A stretch of 64,000 bases of DNA, taken from assembly GCA_963931865.1 (NCBI GenBank), contig OZ007509.1, positions 9,423,625 to 9,487,624 of the forward strand. Direction: 5' to 3'. Below the pieces are notes generated by a model. It was not told where the DNA came from, did not search any database, and saw only the letters and a list, made by a program, of their open reading frames with translations. The DNA comes from Axinella damicornis (lineage: Eukaryota > Porifera > Demospongiae > Axinellida > Axinellidae). The number at the start of each line of letters is the position of its first letter. Position 1 is the stretch's first letter. A program made the translations under genes and the position numbers. Positions 10,007 to 23,414 of this stretch are shown here, one piece after another.

Positions 10007-13000
10007 GAAAAAACTGGAACACGTCATCTCAGGGCTTCTGACTGCCTGTTGTCCGGGGCACGCCAAACAGACTAACTGGCCGTTATGCCACGAGGCGCCA
10101 CGGGCCAAGCATGCGCATGCGCCTGTTGGCCCCGCCCCTGGGGAGTGGCCCTTTGAATGTTAACCTCATTTAAACTACGGTTTAACTGTCATATAGGGAA
10201 AGGATAGCCACATGTCAACTCACACTGTCTCCAGGCTACGATGTTCCACTCCTACGTCTCCGGAGTAGAGAATGCCCAACCGCCATCCTGTATACCAGTA
10301 GAGAATGCTCCTCCGCCATCCTCTATACCAGAAGAGAACGCTCCACCACCATCGTGTATACGTACCCAGTGCTGGAGCCGGGGGATGCGCTATAAGAAGT
10401 CTGGTAGGCACTACAGCTGCATGGAAGTGTAAGTAGAGAAGGACAATGTGAAATGTTGGCCTGAATTAAAAATGGAATGCGAAACGCATTGAGTATGCAT
10501 AGGGAAAGGAGAGACACATGTCAACTCACACTGTCTCCAGGCTACGATGTTCCACTCCTACGTCTCCGGAGTAGAGAATACTCCACCGCCATCCTGTATA
10601 CCAGAAGAGAATGCTCCACCACCATTGTGTATACGTACCCTGAGCTGGAGCCGGGGGATGCTTTATAAGGAGTCTGGTAGGCCCTACAGCTGCATGAGAA
10701 GAGTAAGTAGAGAAGGACAATGTGAAATATTGGCCTGAATTACAAATCAAATGCGAAACACATTGAATATGTATAGGGAAAGGATAGCCACATGTCAACT
10801 CACATGTCTCCAGGCTACGATGTTCCACTCCTACGTCTCAGGAGTACAGAATGCCCAACCACCATCCTGTATACCAGTAGAGAATGCTCCACCGCAATCC
10901 TGTATACCAGTAGAGAATGCTCCACCCCAACCTGTATACCAGAAGAGAATGCTACACCGCCATCGTGTATACGTACCCAGTGTTGGAGCCGGGGGATGCG
11001 CTATAAGAACTCTGGTAGGCACTACAGCTGCATGGGAAGAGTAAGTAGACAAGGACAATGTGAAATGTTGGCCTGAATTAAAAATAGAATGCGAAACGCA
11101 AAGAATATGCATAGGGAAAGGATAGACACATGTCAACTCACACTGTCTCCAGGCTACGATGTTCCACTCCTACGTCTCCGGAGTAGAGAATACTCCACCG
11201 CCATCCTGTATACCAGTAGAGAATGCTCCACCGCCATCCTGTATACCAGAAGAGAATGCTCCACCACCATTGTGTATACGTACCCTGTGCTGCAGCCGGG
11301 GGATGCTCTATAAGGAGTCTGGTATGCCCTACAGCTGCATGAGAAGAGTAAGTAGAGAAGGACAATGTGAAATGTTGGCCTGAATTACAAATCAAATGCG
11401 AAACACATTGAATATGCATAGGGAAAGGATAGCCACATGTCAACTCACATGTCTCCAGGCTACGATGTTCCACTCCTACGTCTCCGGAGTAGGGAATGCC
11501 CAACCGCCATCCTGTATACCAGTAGAGAATGCTCCACCACCATCCTGTATACCAGAAGAAAATGCTCCACCGCCATCGTGTATACGTACACAGTGCTGGA
11601 GCCGGGGGATGCGCTATAAGAAGTCTGGTAGGCACTACACCTGCATGGGAAGAGTAAGTAGAGAAGCACAATGTGAAATGTTGGCCTGAATTAAAAAAAG
11701 AATGCGAAACGCATAGAATATGCATAGGGAAAGGATAGAAACATGTCAACTCACACTGTCTCCAGGCTACGATGTTCCACTCCTACGTCTCCGGAGTAGA
11801 GAATGCTCCACCGCCATCCTGTATACCAGTAGAGAATGCTCCACCGCCAACCTGTATACCAGAAGAGAATGCTCCACCGCCATGGTGTAAACGTACCCAG
11901 TGCTGGAGCCGGGGGATGCGCTATAAGAACTCTGGTAGGCACTACAGCTGCATGGGAAGTGTAAGTAGAGAAGGACAATGTGAAATGTTGGCCTGAATCA
12001 AAAATGGAATGCGAAACGCATAGAATATGCATAGGGAATAGATAGCCACATGTCAACTCAAACTGTCTCCAGGCTACGATGTTCCACTCCTACGTCTCCG
12101 GAGTAGAGAATACTCCACCGCCATCCTGTATACCAGTAGAGAATGCTCCACCGCAATCCTGTATACCAGAAGAGAATGCTCCACCGCCATCGTGTAGACG
12201 TACCCAGTGCTGGAGCCGGGGGATGCGCCATAAGAAGTCTGGTAGGCACTACAGCTACATGGGAAGAGTAAGTAGAGAAGGACAATGTGAAATGTTGGCC
12301 TGAATTAAAAATCGAATGCGAAACGCATTGAATAAAAATAGGGAAAGGATAGCCACATGTCAACTCACACTGTCTCCAGGCTACGACGTTGCACTCCTAC
12401 GTCCCGGAGTAGAGAATGCTCCACCACCATCCTGTATACCAGTAGAGAATGCTCCACCGCGTTCCTGTATACCAGAAGAGAATGCTCCACCGCCATTGTG
12501 TATACCAAAAGAGAATGCTCCACCGCCATCGTGCATACGTATCCGGTGCTGGAGCCGGGTGATGCGCTATGAGAAGTCTGGTAGGCACTACAGCTGCATG
12601 GGAAGAGTAAGTAGAGAAGGACAATGTGAAATGTTGGCCTGAATTAAAAATGGAATGCGAAACGCATTGAATATGCATAGGGAAAGGATAGCCACATGTC
12701 AACTCACACTGTCTCCAGGCTACGATGTTCCACTCCTACGTCTCCGGAGTAGAGAATGCTCCACCACCATCCTGTATACCAGTAGAGAATGCTCCACCGC
12801 CATCCTGTATACCAGCAGAGAATGCTCCACCGCCATCGTGTATACGTACCCAGTGCTGGAGCCGGGGTTTGCGCTATATGAAGTCTGGTAGGCACTACAG
12901 CTGTATGGAAAGGGTAAGTATAGAACGACAATGTTGGCCTGAATTAAAAATGGAATGCGAAACGCATTGAATATGCATAGGGAAAGGATAGCCACATATC

Positions 13001-13259
13001 AACTCACACTGTCTCCAGGCATTGAATATGCATAGGGAAAGGATAGCCACATATCAACTCACATGTCTCCAGGCTACGATGTTCCACTCCTACGTCTCCG
13101 GAGTAGAGAATGCTCCACCACCATCCTGTATACCAGTAGAGAATGCTCCACCGCCATCCTGTATACCAGAAGAGAATTCTCCACCGCCAACGTGTATACG
13201 TACCCTGTGCTGGAGCCCGGGGATGCGCTATAAGAAGTCTGGTAGGCACTACAGCTGCA

Positions 13260-16200
13260 TGGGAAGAGTAAGTAGAGAAGGACAACGTGAAATGTTGGCC
13301 TGAATGAAAACTCGAAAGCGAAACACATTGAACATGCATAGGGAAAGGATAGCCAGATGTCAACTCACACTGTCTCCAGGCAACGATGTTCCACTCCTAC
13401 GTCTCCGGAGTAGAGAATGCTCTACCTCCATCCTGTATACCAGTAGACAATGCTCCACCGCCTTCGTGTATACGTACCCAGTTCTGGAGCCGGGGGATGC
13501 GCTATAAGAAGTCTGGTAGGCACTACAGCTCATGGGAAGAGTAAGTAGAGAAGGACAATGTGAAATGTTGGCCTGAATTACAAATTCATTGCGAAACGCT
13601 TTGAATATGCATAGGGAAAGGATAGCCACATGTCAACTCACATGTCTCCAGGCTACGATGTTCCACTCCTACGTCTCCGGGGTAGAGAATGCTCCACCGC
13701 AATCCTGTATACCAGTAGAGAATGCTCCACCGCCATCCTGTATACCAGAAGAGAATGCTCCACCGCCATCGTGTACACGTACACAGTGTTGGAGCCGGAG
13801 AATGTGCTATAAGAAGTCTGGTAGGCACTACAGCTGCATGGTGAGAGTAACTAGAGAAGGACAATGTGAAATGTTGGCCGGAATTAAAAATCGAATGCGA
13901 AACGCACTGAATATGCATAGGGAAAGGATAGCCACATGTCAACTCACATGTCTCCAGGCTACGATGTTCCACTCCTACGTCACCGGGGTAGAAAATGCTC
14001 CACCGCAATCCCGTATACCAGTAGAGAATGCTCCACCGCCATCCTGTACACCAGAAGGGAATGCTCCACCGCCATCGCGTACACGTACACCGTGCTGGAG
14101 CCGGAGGATGTGCTATAATAAGTCTGGTAGGCACTACAGCTGCATGGTGAGAGTAACTAGGGAAGGAAAATGTGAAATGTTGGCCAGAATTAAAAATCGA
14201 ATGCGAAACGCACTGAATATTCATAGGGAAAGGATAGCCACATGTCAACTCACACTTTCTCCAGGCTAAGATGTTCCACTCCTACGTCTCCAGAGTAGAG
14301 AATGTGCCACCGCCATCCTGTATACCAGTAGAGAATGCTCAACGGCCATCCTGTATACCAGAAGACAATGCTCCACCGCCATCGTGTATACGTACCCAGT
14401 GCTGGAGCCGGGGGATGTGCTATAAAAAATCTGGTAGGCACTACAGCTGAATGGGAAGAGTAAGTAGAGAAGGACAATGCGAAATGTTGGCCTGAATTAA
14501 AGATCGAATGCGAAACGCATTGAATATGCATAGGGAAAGGATAGCCACATGTCAACTCACACTGTCTCCAGGCTACGATGTTCCACTCCTACGCCTCCGG
14601 AGTAGAGAATGCTCCACCGCCATCCTGTATACCAGGAGAGAATCCTCCACCGCTATCCTGTATACCAGTAGAGAATGCTCCACCGCCATCCCGTATACCA
14701 GCAGAGAATGCTCCACCGCCATCGTGTATACGTACCCAGTGCTGGAGCCGGGATATGCGCTATAAGAAGTCTGGTAGGCACTACAGCTGCATGGGAAGAG
14801 TAAGTATAGAACGATAATGTTGGCCTGAATTAAAAATGGAATGCGAAACGCATTGAATATGCATAGGGAAAGGATAGCCACATGTCAACTCACACTGTCT
14901 CCAGGCTACGATGTTCCACTCCTACGTCTCCGGAGTAGAGAATGCTCCACCACCATCCTGTATACCAGTAGAGAATGCTCCACCGCCATCCTGTATACCA
15001 GCAGAGAATGCTCTACCGCCATCGTGTATACGTACCCAGTGCTGGAGCCGGGGTTTGCGCTATAAGAAGTCTGGTAGGCACTACAGCTGCATGGGAAGAG
15101 TAAGTAGAGAAGGACAACGTGAAATGTTGGCCTGAATGAAAACTCGAAAGCGAAACACATTGAACATGCATAGGGAAAGGATAGCCAGATGTCAACTCAC
15201 ACTGTCTCCAGGCAACGATGTTCCACTCCTACGTCTCCGGAGTAGAGAATGCTCTACCTCCATCCTGTATACCAGTAGACAATGCTCCACCGCCTTCGTG
15301 TATACGTACCCAGTTCTGGAGCCGGGGGATGCGCTATAAGAAGTCTGGTAGGCACTACAGCTCATGGGAAGAGTAAGTAGAGAAGGACAATGTGAAATGT
15401 TGGCCTGAATTACAAATTCATTGCGAAACGCTTTGAATATGCATAGGGAAAGGATAGCCACATGTCAACTCACATGTCTCCAGGCTACGATGTTCCACTC
15501 CTACGTCTCCGGGGTAGAGAATGCTCCACCGCAATCCTGTATACCAGTAGAGAATGCTCCACCGCCATCCTGTATACCAGAAGAGAATGCTCCACCGCCA
15601 TCGTGTACACGTACACAGTGTTGGAGCCGGAGAATGTGCTATAAGAAGTCTGGTAGGCACTACAGCTGCATGGTGAGAGTAACTAGAGAAGGACAATGTG
15701 AAATGTTGGCCGGAATTAAAAATCGAATGCGAAACGCACTGAATATGCATAGGGAAAGGATAGCCACATGTCAACTCACATGTCTCCAGGCTACGATGTT
15801 CCACTCCTACGTCACCGGGGTAGAAAATGCTCCACCGCAATCCCGTATACCAGTAGAGAATGCTCCACCGCCATCCTGTACACCAGAAGGGAATGCTCCA
15901 CCGCCATCGCGTACACGTACACCGTGCTGGAGCCGGAGGATGTGCTATAATAAGTCTGGTAGGCACTACAGCTGCATGGTGAGAGTAACTAGGGAAGGAA
16001 AATGTGAAATGTTGGCCAGAATTAAAAATCGAATGCGAAACGCACTGAATATTCATAGGGAAAGGATAGCCACATGTCAACTCACACTTTCTCCAGGCTA
16101 AGATGTTCCACTCCTACGTCTCCAGAGTAGAGAATGTGCCACCGCCATCCTGTATACCAGTAGAGAATGCTCAACGGCCATCCTGTATACCAGAAGACAA

Positions 16201-16920
16201 TGCTCCACCGCCATCGTGTATACGTACCCAGTGCTGGAGCCGGGGGATGTGCTATAAAAAATCTGGTAGGCACTACAGCTGAATGGGAAGAGTAAGTAGA
16301 GAAGGACAATGCGAAATGTTGGCCTGAATTAAAGATCGAATGCGAAACGCATTGAATATGCATAGGGAAAGGATAGCCACATGTCAACTCACACTGTCTC
16401 CAGGCTACGATGTTCCACTCCTACGCCTCCGGAGTAGAGAATGCTCCACCGCCATCCTGTATACCAGGAGAGAATCCTCCACCGCTATCCTGTATACCAG
16501 TAGAGAATGCTCCACCGCCATCCCGTATACCAGCAGAGAATGCTCCACCGCCATCGTGTATACGTACCCAGTGCTGGAGCCGGGATATGCGCTATAAGAA
16601 GTCTGGTAGGCACTACAGCTGCATGGGAAGAGTAAGTATAGAACGATAATGTTGGCCTGAATTAAAAATGGAATGCGAAACGCATTGAATATGCATAGGG
16701 AAAGGATAGCCACATGTCAACTCACACTGTCTCCAGGCTACGATGTTCCACTCCTACGTCTCCGGAGTAGAGAATGCTCCACCACCATCCTGTATACCAG
16801 TAGAGAATGCTCCACCGCCATCCTGTATACCAGCAGAGAATGCTCTACCGCCATCGTGTATACGTACCCAGTGCTGGAGCCGGGGTTTGCGCTATATGAA
16901 GTCTGGTAGGCACTACAGCT
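13260..16920 (+). repeat. 1832-bp tandem segmental duplication, third copy at about 17.1-18.9 kb
   Basis: The block starting near 13304 recurs at 15136 with apparently identical sequence (for example 13589-14269 against 15421-16101, and 14508-14817 against 16340-16649). A third, slightly diverged copy starts at 17323. Spacing is 1832 bp and then 2187 bp. Identity this high points to very recent amplification or an assembly duplication. Confidence 0.85.
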
Positions 16921-19900
16921 GTATGGAAAGAGTAAGTATAGAACGACAATGTTGGCCTGAATTAAAAATGGAATGCGAAATGCATTGAATATGCATAGGG
17001 AAAGGATAGCCACATATCAACTCACACTGTCTCCAGGCATTGAATATGCATAGGGAAAGGATAGCCACATATCAACTCACACTGTCTCCAGGCTACGATG
17101 TTCCACTCCTACGTCTCCGGAGTAGAGAATGCTCCACCACCATCCTGTATACCAGTAGAGAATGCTCCACCGCCATCCTGTATACCAGAAGAGAATTCTC
17201 CACCGCCAACGTGTATACGTACCCTGTGCTGGAGCCCGGGGATGCGCTATAAGAAGTCTGGTAGGCACTACAGCTGCATGGGAAGAGTAAGTAGAGAAGG
17301 ACAACGTGAAATGTTGGCCTGAATGAAAACTCGAAAGCGAAACACATTGAACATGCATAGGGAAAGGATAGCCAGATGTCAACTCACACTGTCTCCAGGC
17401 AACGATGTTCCACTCCTACGTCTCCGGAGTAGAGAATGCTCTACCTCCATCCTGTATACCAGTAGACAATGCTCCACCGCCTTCGTGTATACGTACCCAG
17501 TTCTGGAGCCGGGGGATGCGCTATAAGAAGTCTGGTAGGCACTACAGCTCATGGGAAGAGTAAGTAGAGAAGGACAATGTGAAATGTTGGCCTGAATTAC
17601 AAATTGATTGCGAAACGCTTTGAATATGCATAAGGAAAGGATAGCCACATGTCAACTCACATGTCTCCAGGCTACGATGTTCCACTCCTACGTCTCAGGG
17701 GTAGAGAATGCTCCACCGCAATCCTGTATACCAGTAGAGAATGCTCCACCGCCATCCTGTATACCAGAAGAGAATGCTCCACCGCCATCGTGTACACGTA
17801 CACCGTGCTGGAGCCGGAGGATGTGCTATAATAAGTCTGGTAGGCACTACAGCTGCATGGTGAGAGTAACTAGAGAAGGACAATGTGAAATGTTGGCCGG
17901 AATTAAAAATCGAATGCGAAACGCACTGAATATGCATAGGGAAAGGATAGCCACATGTCAACTCACATGTCTCCAGGCTACGATGTTCCACTCTTACGTC
18001 ACCGGGGTAGAAAATGCTCCACCGCAATCCCGTATACCAGTAGAGAATGCTCCACCGCCATCCTGTACACCAGAAAAGAATGCTCCACCGCCATCGCGTA
18101 CACGTACACCGTGCTGGAGCCGGAGGATGTGCTATAATAAGTCTGGTAGGCACTACAGCTGCATGGTGAGAGTAACTAGAGAAGGACAATGTGAAATGTT
18201 GGCCGGAATTAAAAATCGAATGCGAAACGCACTGAATATTCATAGGGAAAGGATAGCCACATGTCAACTCACACTTTCTCCAGGCTAAGATGTTCCACTC
18301 CTACGTCTCCAGAGTAGAGAATGTGCCACCGCCATCCTGTATACCAGTAGAGAATGCTCAACGGCCATCCTGTATACCAGAAGAGAATGCTCCACCGCCA
18401 TCGTGTATACGTACCCAGTGCTGGAGCCGGGGGATGTGCTATAAAAAATCTGGTAGGCACTACAGCTGAATGGGAATAGTAAGTAGAGAAGGACAATGTG
18501 AAATATTGGCCTGAATTAAAAATCGAATGCGAAACGCATTGAATATGCATAGGGAAAGGATAGCCACATGTCAACTCACACTGTCTCCAGGCTACGATGT
18601 TCCACTCCTACGCCTCCGGAGTAGAGAATACTCCACCGCCATCCTGTATACCAGGAGAGAATCCTCCACCGCCATCCTGTATACCAGTAGAGAATGCTCC
18701 ACCGCCACCTGTATACCAGCAGAGAATGCTCCACCGCCATCGTGTATACGTACCCAGTGCTGGAGCCGGGATATGCGCTATAAGAAGTCTGGTAGGCACT
18801 TCAGCTGCATGGGAAGAGTAAGTACAGAACAATATTGTTGGCCTGAATTAAAAATGGAATGCGAAACGCATTGAATATGCATAGGGAAAAGATAGCCACA
18901 TGTCAACTCACACTGTCTCCAGGCTACGATGTTCCACTCCTACGTCTCCGGAGTAGAGAATGCTCCACCACCATCCTGTATACCAGTAGAGAATGCTCCA
19001 CCGCCATCCTGTATACCAGAAGAGAATGCTCCACCGCCATCGTGTATACGTACCCTGTGCTGGAGCCTGGGGATGCGCTATAAGAAGTCTGGTAGGCACT
19101 ACAGCTGCATGGGAAGAGTAAGTAGAGAAGGACAACGTGAAAAGTTGGCCTGAATAAAAACTCGAAAGCGAAACACATTGAACATGCATAGGGATAGGAT
19201 AGCCAGATGTCAACTCACACTGTCTCCAGGCAACGATGTTCCACTCCTACGTCTCCGGAGTAGAGAATGCTCCACCTCCATCCTGTATACCAGTAGACAA
19301 TGCTCCACCGCCATCGTGTATACGTACCCAGTGCTGGAGCCGGGGTATGCGCTATAAGAAGTCTGGTAGGCACTACAGCTGCAGGGGAAGAGTAAGTATA
19401 GAACGACAACGTTGGCCTGAATTAAAAATCGAATGCGAAACGCATTGAATATGCATAGGGAAAGGATAGCCACATGTCAACTCACACTGTCTCCAGGCTA
19501 CGATGTTCCACTCCTACGCCTCCGGAGTAGAGAATGCTCCACCGCCATCCTGTATACCAAGAGAGAATCCTCCACCGCCATCCTGAATACCAGTAGAGAA
19601 TGCTCCACCGCCATCCTGTATACCAGCAGAGAATCCTCCACCGCCATCCTGAGTACCAGTTGAGAATGCTCCACCGCCATCCTGTATACCAGCAGAGAAT
19701 GCTCTACCGCCATCGTGTATACGTGCCCAGTGCTGGAGCCGGGGTATGCGCTATAAGAAGTCTGGTAGGCATTACAGCTGCATGGGAAGAGTAAGTATAG
19801 AACGACAATGTTGGCCTGAATTAAAAATGGAATGCGAAACACATTGAATATGCATAGGGAAAGGATAGCCACATATCAACTCACACTGCCTCGAGGCTAC

Positions 19901-22900
19901 GATGTTCCACTCCTACGTCTCCGGAGTAGAGAATGCTCCACCACCATCCTGTATACCAGTAGAGAATGCTCCACCGCCATCCTGTATACCAGCAGAGAAT
20001 GCTCCACCGCCATCGTGTATACGTACCCAGTGCTGGAGCCGGGGTATGCGCTATAAGAAGTCTGGTAGGCACTACAGCTGCATGGGAAGAGTAAGTATAG
20101 AACGACAACGTTGGCCTGAATTAAAAATGGAATGCGAAACGCATTGAATATGCATAGGGAAAGGATAGCCACATATCAACTCACACTGTCTCCAGGCTAC
20201 GATGTTCCACTCCTACGTCTCCGGAGTAGAGAATGCTCCACCACCTTCCTGTATACCAGTAGAGAATGCTCCACCGCCATCCTGTATACCGGAAGAGAAT
20301 GCTCCACCGCCATCGTGTATACGTACCCAGTGCTGGAGCCAGGGGATGCGCTATAAGAAGTCTGGTAGGCACTACAGCTGCATGGGAAGAGTAAGTAGAG
20401 AAGGACAATGTCAAATGTTGGCTTGAATGAAAACTCGAATGCGAAACACATTGAATATGCATAGGGAAAGGTTAGCCAGATGTCAACTCACACTGTCTCC
20501 AGGCTACGATGTTCCACTCCTACGTCTCCAGAGTAGAGAATGCGCCACCACTATCCTGCATACCAGTAGAGAATGCTCCACCGCCATCCTGTATACCAGT
20601 AGAGAATGCTCCACCGCCATCCTGTATACCAGAAGAGAATGCTCCACCGCCATCGTGTATACGTACCAAGTGCTGGAGCCGGGGGATGCGCTATAAGAAG
20701 TCTGGTAGGCACTACAGCTGCATGGGAAGAGGAAGTAGACAAGGACAATGTGAAATGTTGGCCTGAATTACAAATTCAATGCGAAACGCTTTGAATATGC
20801 ATAGGGAAAGGATAGCCACATGTCAACTCACATGTGTCCAGGCTACGATGTTCCACTCCTACGTCTCCGGGGTAGAGAATGCTCCACCGCAATCCTGTAT
20901 ACCAGTAGAGAATGCTCCACCGCCATCCTGTATACCAGAAGAGAATGCTCCACCGCCATCGTGTACACGTACACAGTGCTGGAGTCGGAGGATGTGCTAT
21001 AAGAAGTCTGGTAGGCACTACAGCTGCATGGTGAGAGTAACTAGAGAAGGACAATGTGAAATGTTGTCCAGAATTAAAAATCGAATGCGAAACGCACTGA
21101 ATATGCATAGGGAAAGGATAGCCACATCTCAACTCACACTGTCTCCCGGCTACGCTGTTCCACTCCTACGTCTCCAGAGTAGAGAATGCGCCACCACTAT
21201 CCTGTATACCAGTAGAGAATGCTCCACCGCCATCCTGTATACCAGAAGAGAATGCTCCACCGCCACCGTGTATACGTACCCAGTGCTGGAGCCCGGTTAT
21301 GCCCTATAAGAAGTCTGGTAGGCACTACAGCTGAATGGGAAGAGTAAGTAGAGAAGGACAATGTGAAATGTTGACCTGAATTAAAAATCGAATGCGAAAC
21401 GCATTGCATATGCATAGGGAAAGGTTAGCCACATGTCAACTCACACTGTCTCCAGGCTACAATGCTCCACTCCTACGCCTCCGGAGTAGAGAATACTCCA
21501 CCGCCATCCTGTATACCAGGAGAGAATCCTCCACCGCCATCCTGTATACCAGTAGAGAATGCTCCACCGCCATCCTGTATACCAGCAGAGAATGCTCCAC
21601 CGCCATCGTGTATACGTACCCAGTGCTGGAGCCGGGGTATGCGCTATAAGAAGTCTGGTCGGCACTACAGCTGAATGGGAAGAGTAAGTATAGAACGACA
21701 ATGTTGGCCTGAATTAAAAATGGAATGCGAAACGCATTGAATATGCATAGGGAAAGGATAGCCACAAGTCAACTCACACTGTCTCCAGGCTACGATGTTC
21801 CACTCCTACGTCTCCGGAGTAGAGAATGCTCCACCGCCATCCTGTATACCGGAAGAGATCGCTCCACCGCCATCGTGTATACGTACCCAGTGCGGAGCCA
21901 GGGGATGCGCTATAAGAAGTCTGGTAGGCACTACAGCTGCATGGGAAGAGTAAGAAGAGAAGGACAATGTCAAATGTTGGCCTGAATGAAAACTCGAATG
22001 CGAAACACATTGAATATGCATAGGGAAAGGATAGCCACATGTCAACTCACACTGTCTCCAAGCTACGATGTTCCACTCCTACGTCTCCGGAGTAGAGAAT
22101 GCTCCACCCCCATCCTGTATACCAGTAGACAATGCTCCACCGCCATCGTGTATACGTACCCAGTTGTGGAGCCGGGGGATGCGCTATAAGTAGTCTGGTA
22201 GGCACTACAGCTCATGGGAAGAGTAAGTAGAGAAGGACAATGTGAAATGTTGGCTTGAATTACAAATTCAATGCGAAACGCTTTGAATATGCATAGGGAA
22301 AGGATAGCCACATGTCAACTCACATGTCTCCAGGCTACGACGTTCCACTCCTACGTCTGCGGGTAGAGAATGCTCCACCGCAATCCTGTATACAGTAGAG
22401 AATGCTCCACCGCCATCCTGTATACCAGAAGAGAATGCTCCACCGCCATCGTGTACACGTACACAGTGCTGGAGCCGGAGGATGTGCTATAAGAAGTCTG
22501 GTAGGCACTACAGCTGCATGGTGAGAGTAACTAGAGAAGGACAATGTGAAATGTTGGCCAGAATTAAAAATCAAATGCGAAACGCACTGAATATACATAG
22601 GGAAAGGATAGCAACATGTAAACTCACACTGTCTCCAGGCTACGATGTTCCACTCCAACGTGTCCAGAGTAGAGAATGCGCCACCGCCATCCTGTATACC
22701 AGTAGAGAATGCTCCACCGCCATCGTGTATACATACCAAGTGCTGGAGCCGGGGGATGCGCTATAAGAAGTCTGGTAGGCACTACAGCTGAATGGGAAGA
22801 GTAAGTAGAGAAGGACAATGTGAAATGTTGGCCTGAATTAAAAATCGAATGCGAAACGCATTGAATATGCATAGGGAAAGGATAGCCACATGTCAACTCA

Positions 22901-23414
22901 CACTGTCTCCAGGCTACGATGTTCCACTCCTACGCCTCCGGAGTAGAGAATGCTCCACCGCCATCCTGTATACCAGGAGAGAATCCTCCACCGCCATCCT
23001 GTATACCAGAAGAGAATGCTCCACAGCCATCGTGTATACGTACCCAGTGCTGGAGCCGGGGTATGCGCTATAAGAAGTCTGGTCGGCACTACAGCTGCAC
23101 GGGAAGAGTAAGTATAGAACGTCAATGTTGGCCTGAATTAAAAATGGGATGCGAAACGCATTGAATATGCATAGGGAAAGGAGAGCCACATGTCAACTCA
23201 AACTGTCTCCTGGCTACGATGTTCCACTCCTACGTCTTCGGAGTAGAGAATGCTACACCACCATCCTGTATACCAGTAGAAAATGCTCCACCGCCATCGT
23301 GTATACGTACCCAGTTTTGGAGCCGGGGGATGCGCTATAAGAAGTCTGGTAGGCACTACAGCTCATGGGAAGAGTAAGTAGACAAGGACAATGTGAAATG
23401 TTGGCCTGAATTAC

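Larger units (their letters stand above)
4119..10192. mobile_element. long element with the same ends, head-to-tail with the first
   Basis: Starts TTAACCTTCATGC at 4119 directly after the terminal ACTGTCAT of the previous element and ends with the same ACTGTCAT at 10192, after which the satellite resumes at ATAGGG (10193). It shares both ends with the 1.2-kb element but has a 5.5-kb interior made of 17-bp tandem arrays, a degenerate about 75-bp repeat and unique AT-richer DNA. The left shared part is also echoed at about 8280-8330. No complete coding gene is recognisable inside. The joined satellite halves (GAATATGC plus ATAGGGAA) reconstitute the normal monomer without gain or loss, so the two elements entered as one 7253-bp block or as successive insertions at the same junction. 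Confidence 0.65.

Noticed and set aside
13586..14269. 220-226-codon overlapping open frames on both strands of the satellite
   Set aside because: They read through the presumed intron spacer and are equally open on both strands; the frame is lost in sister copies, so a continuous gene is unlikely.
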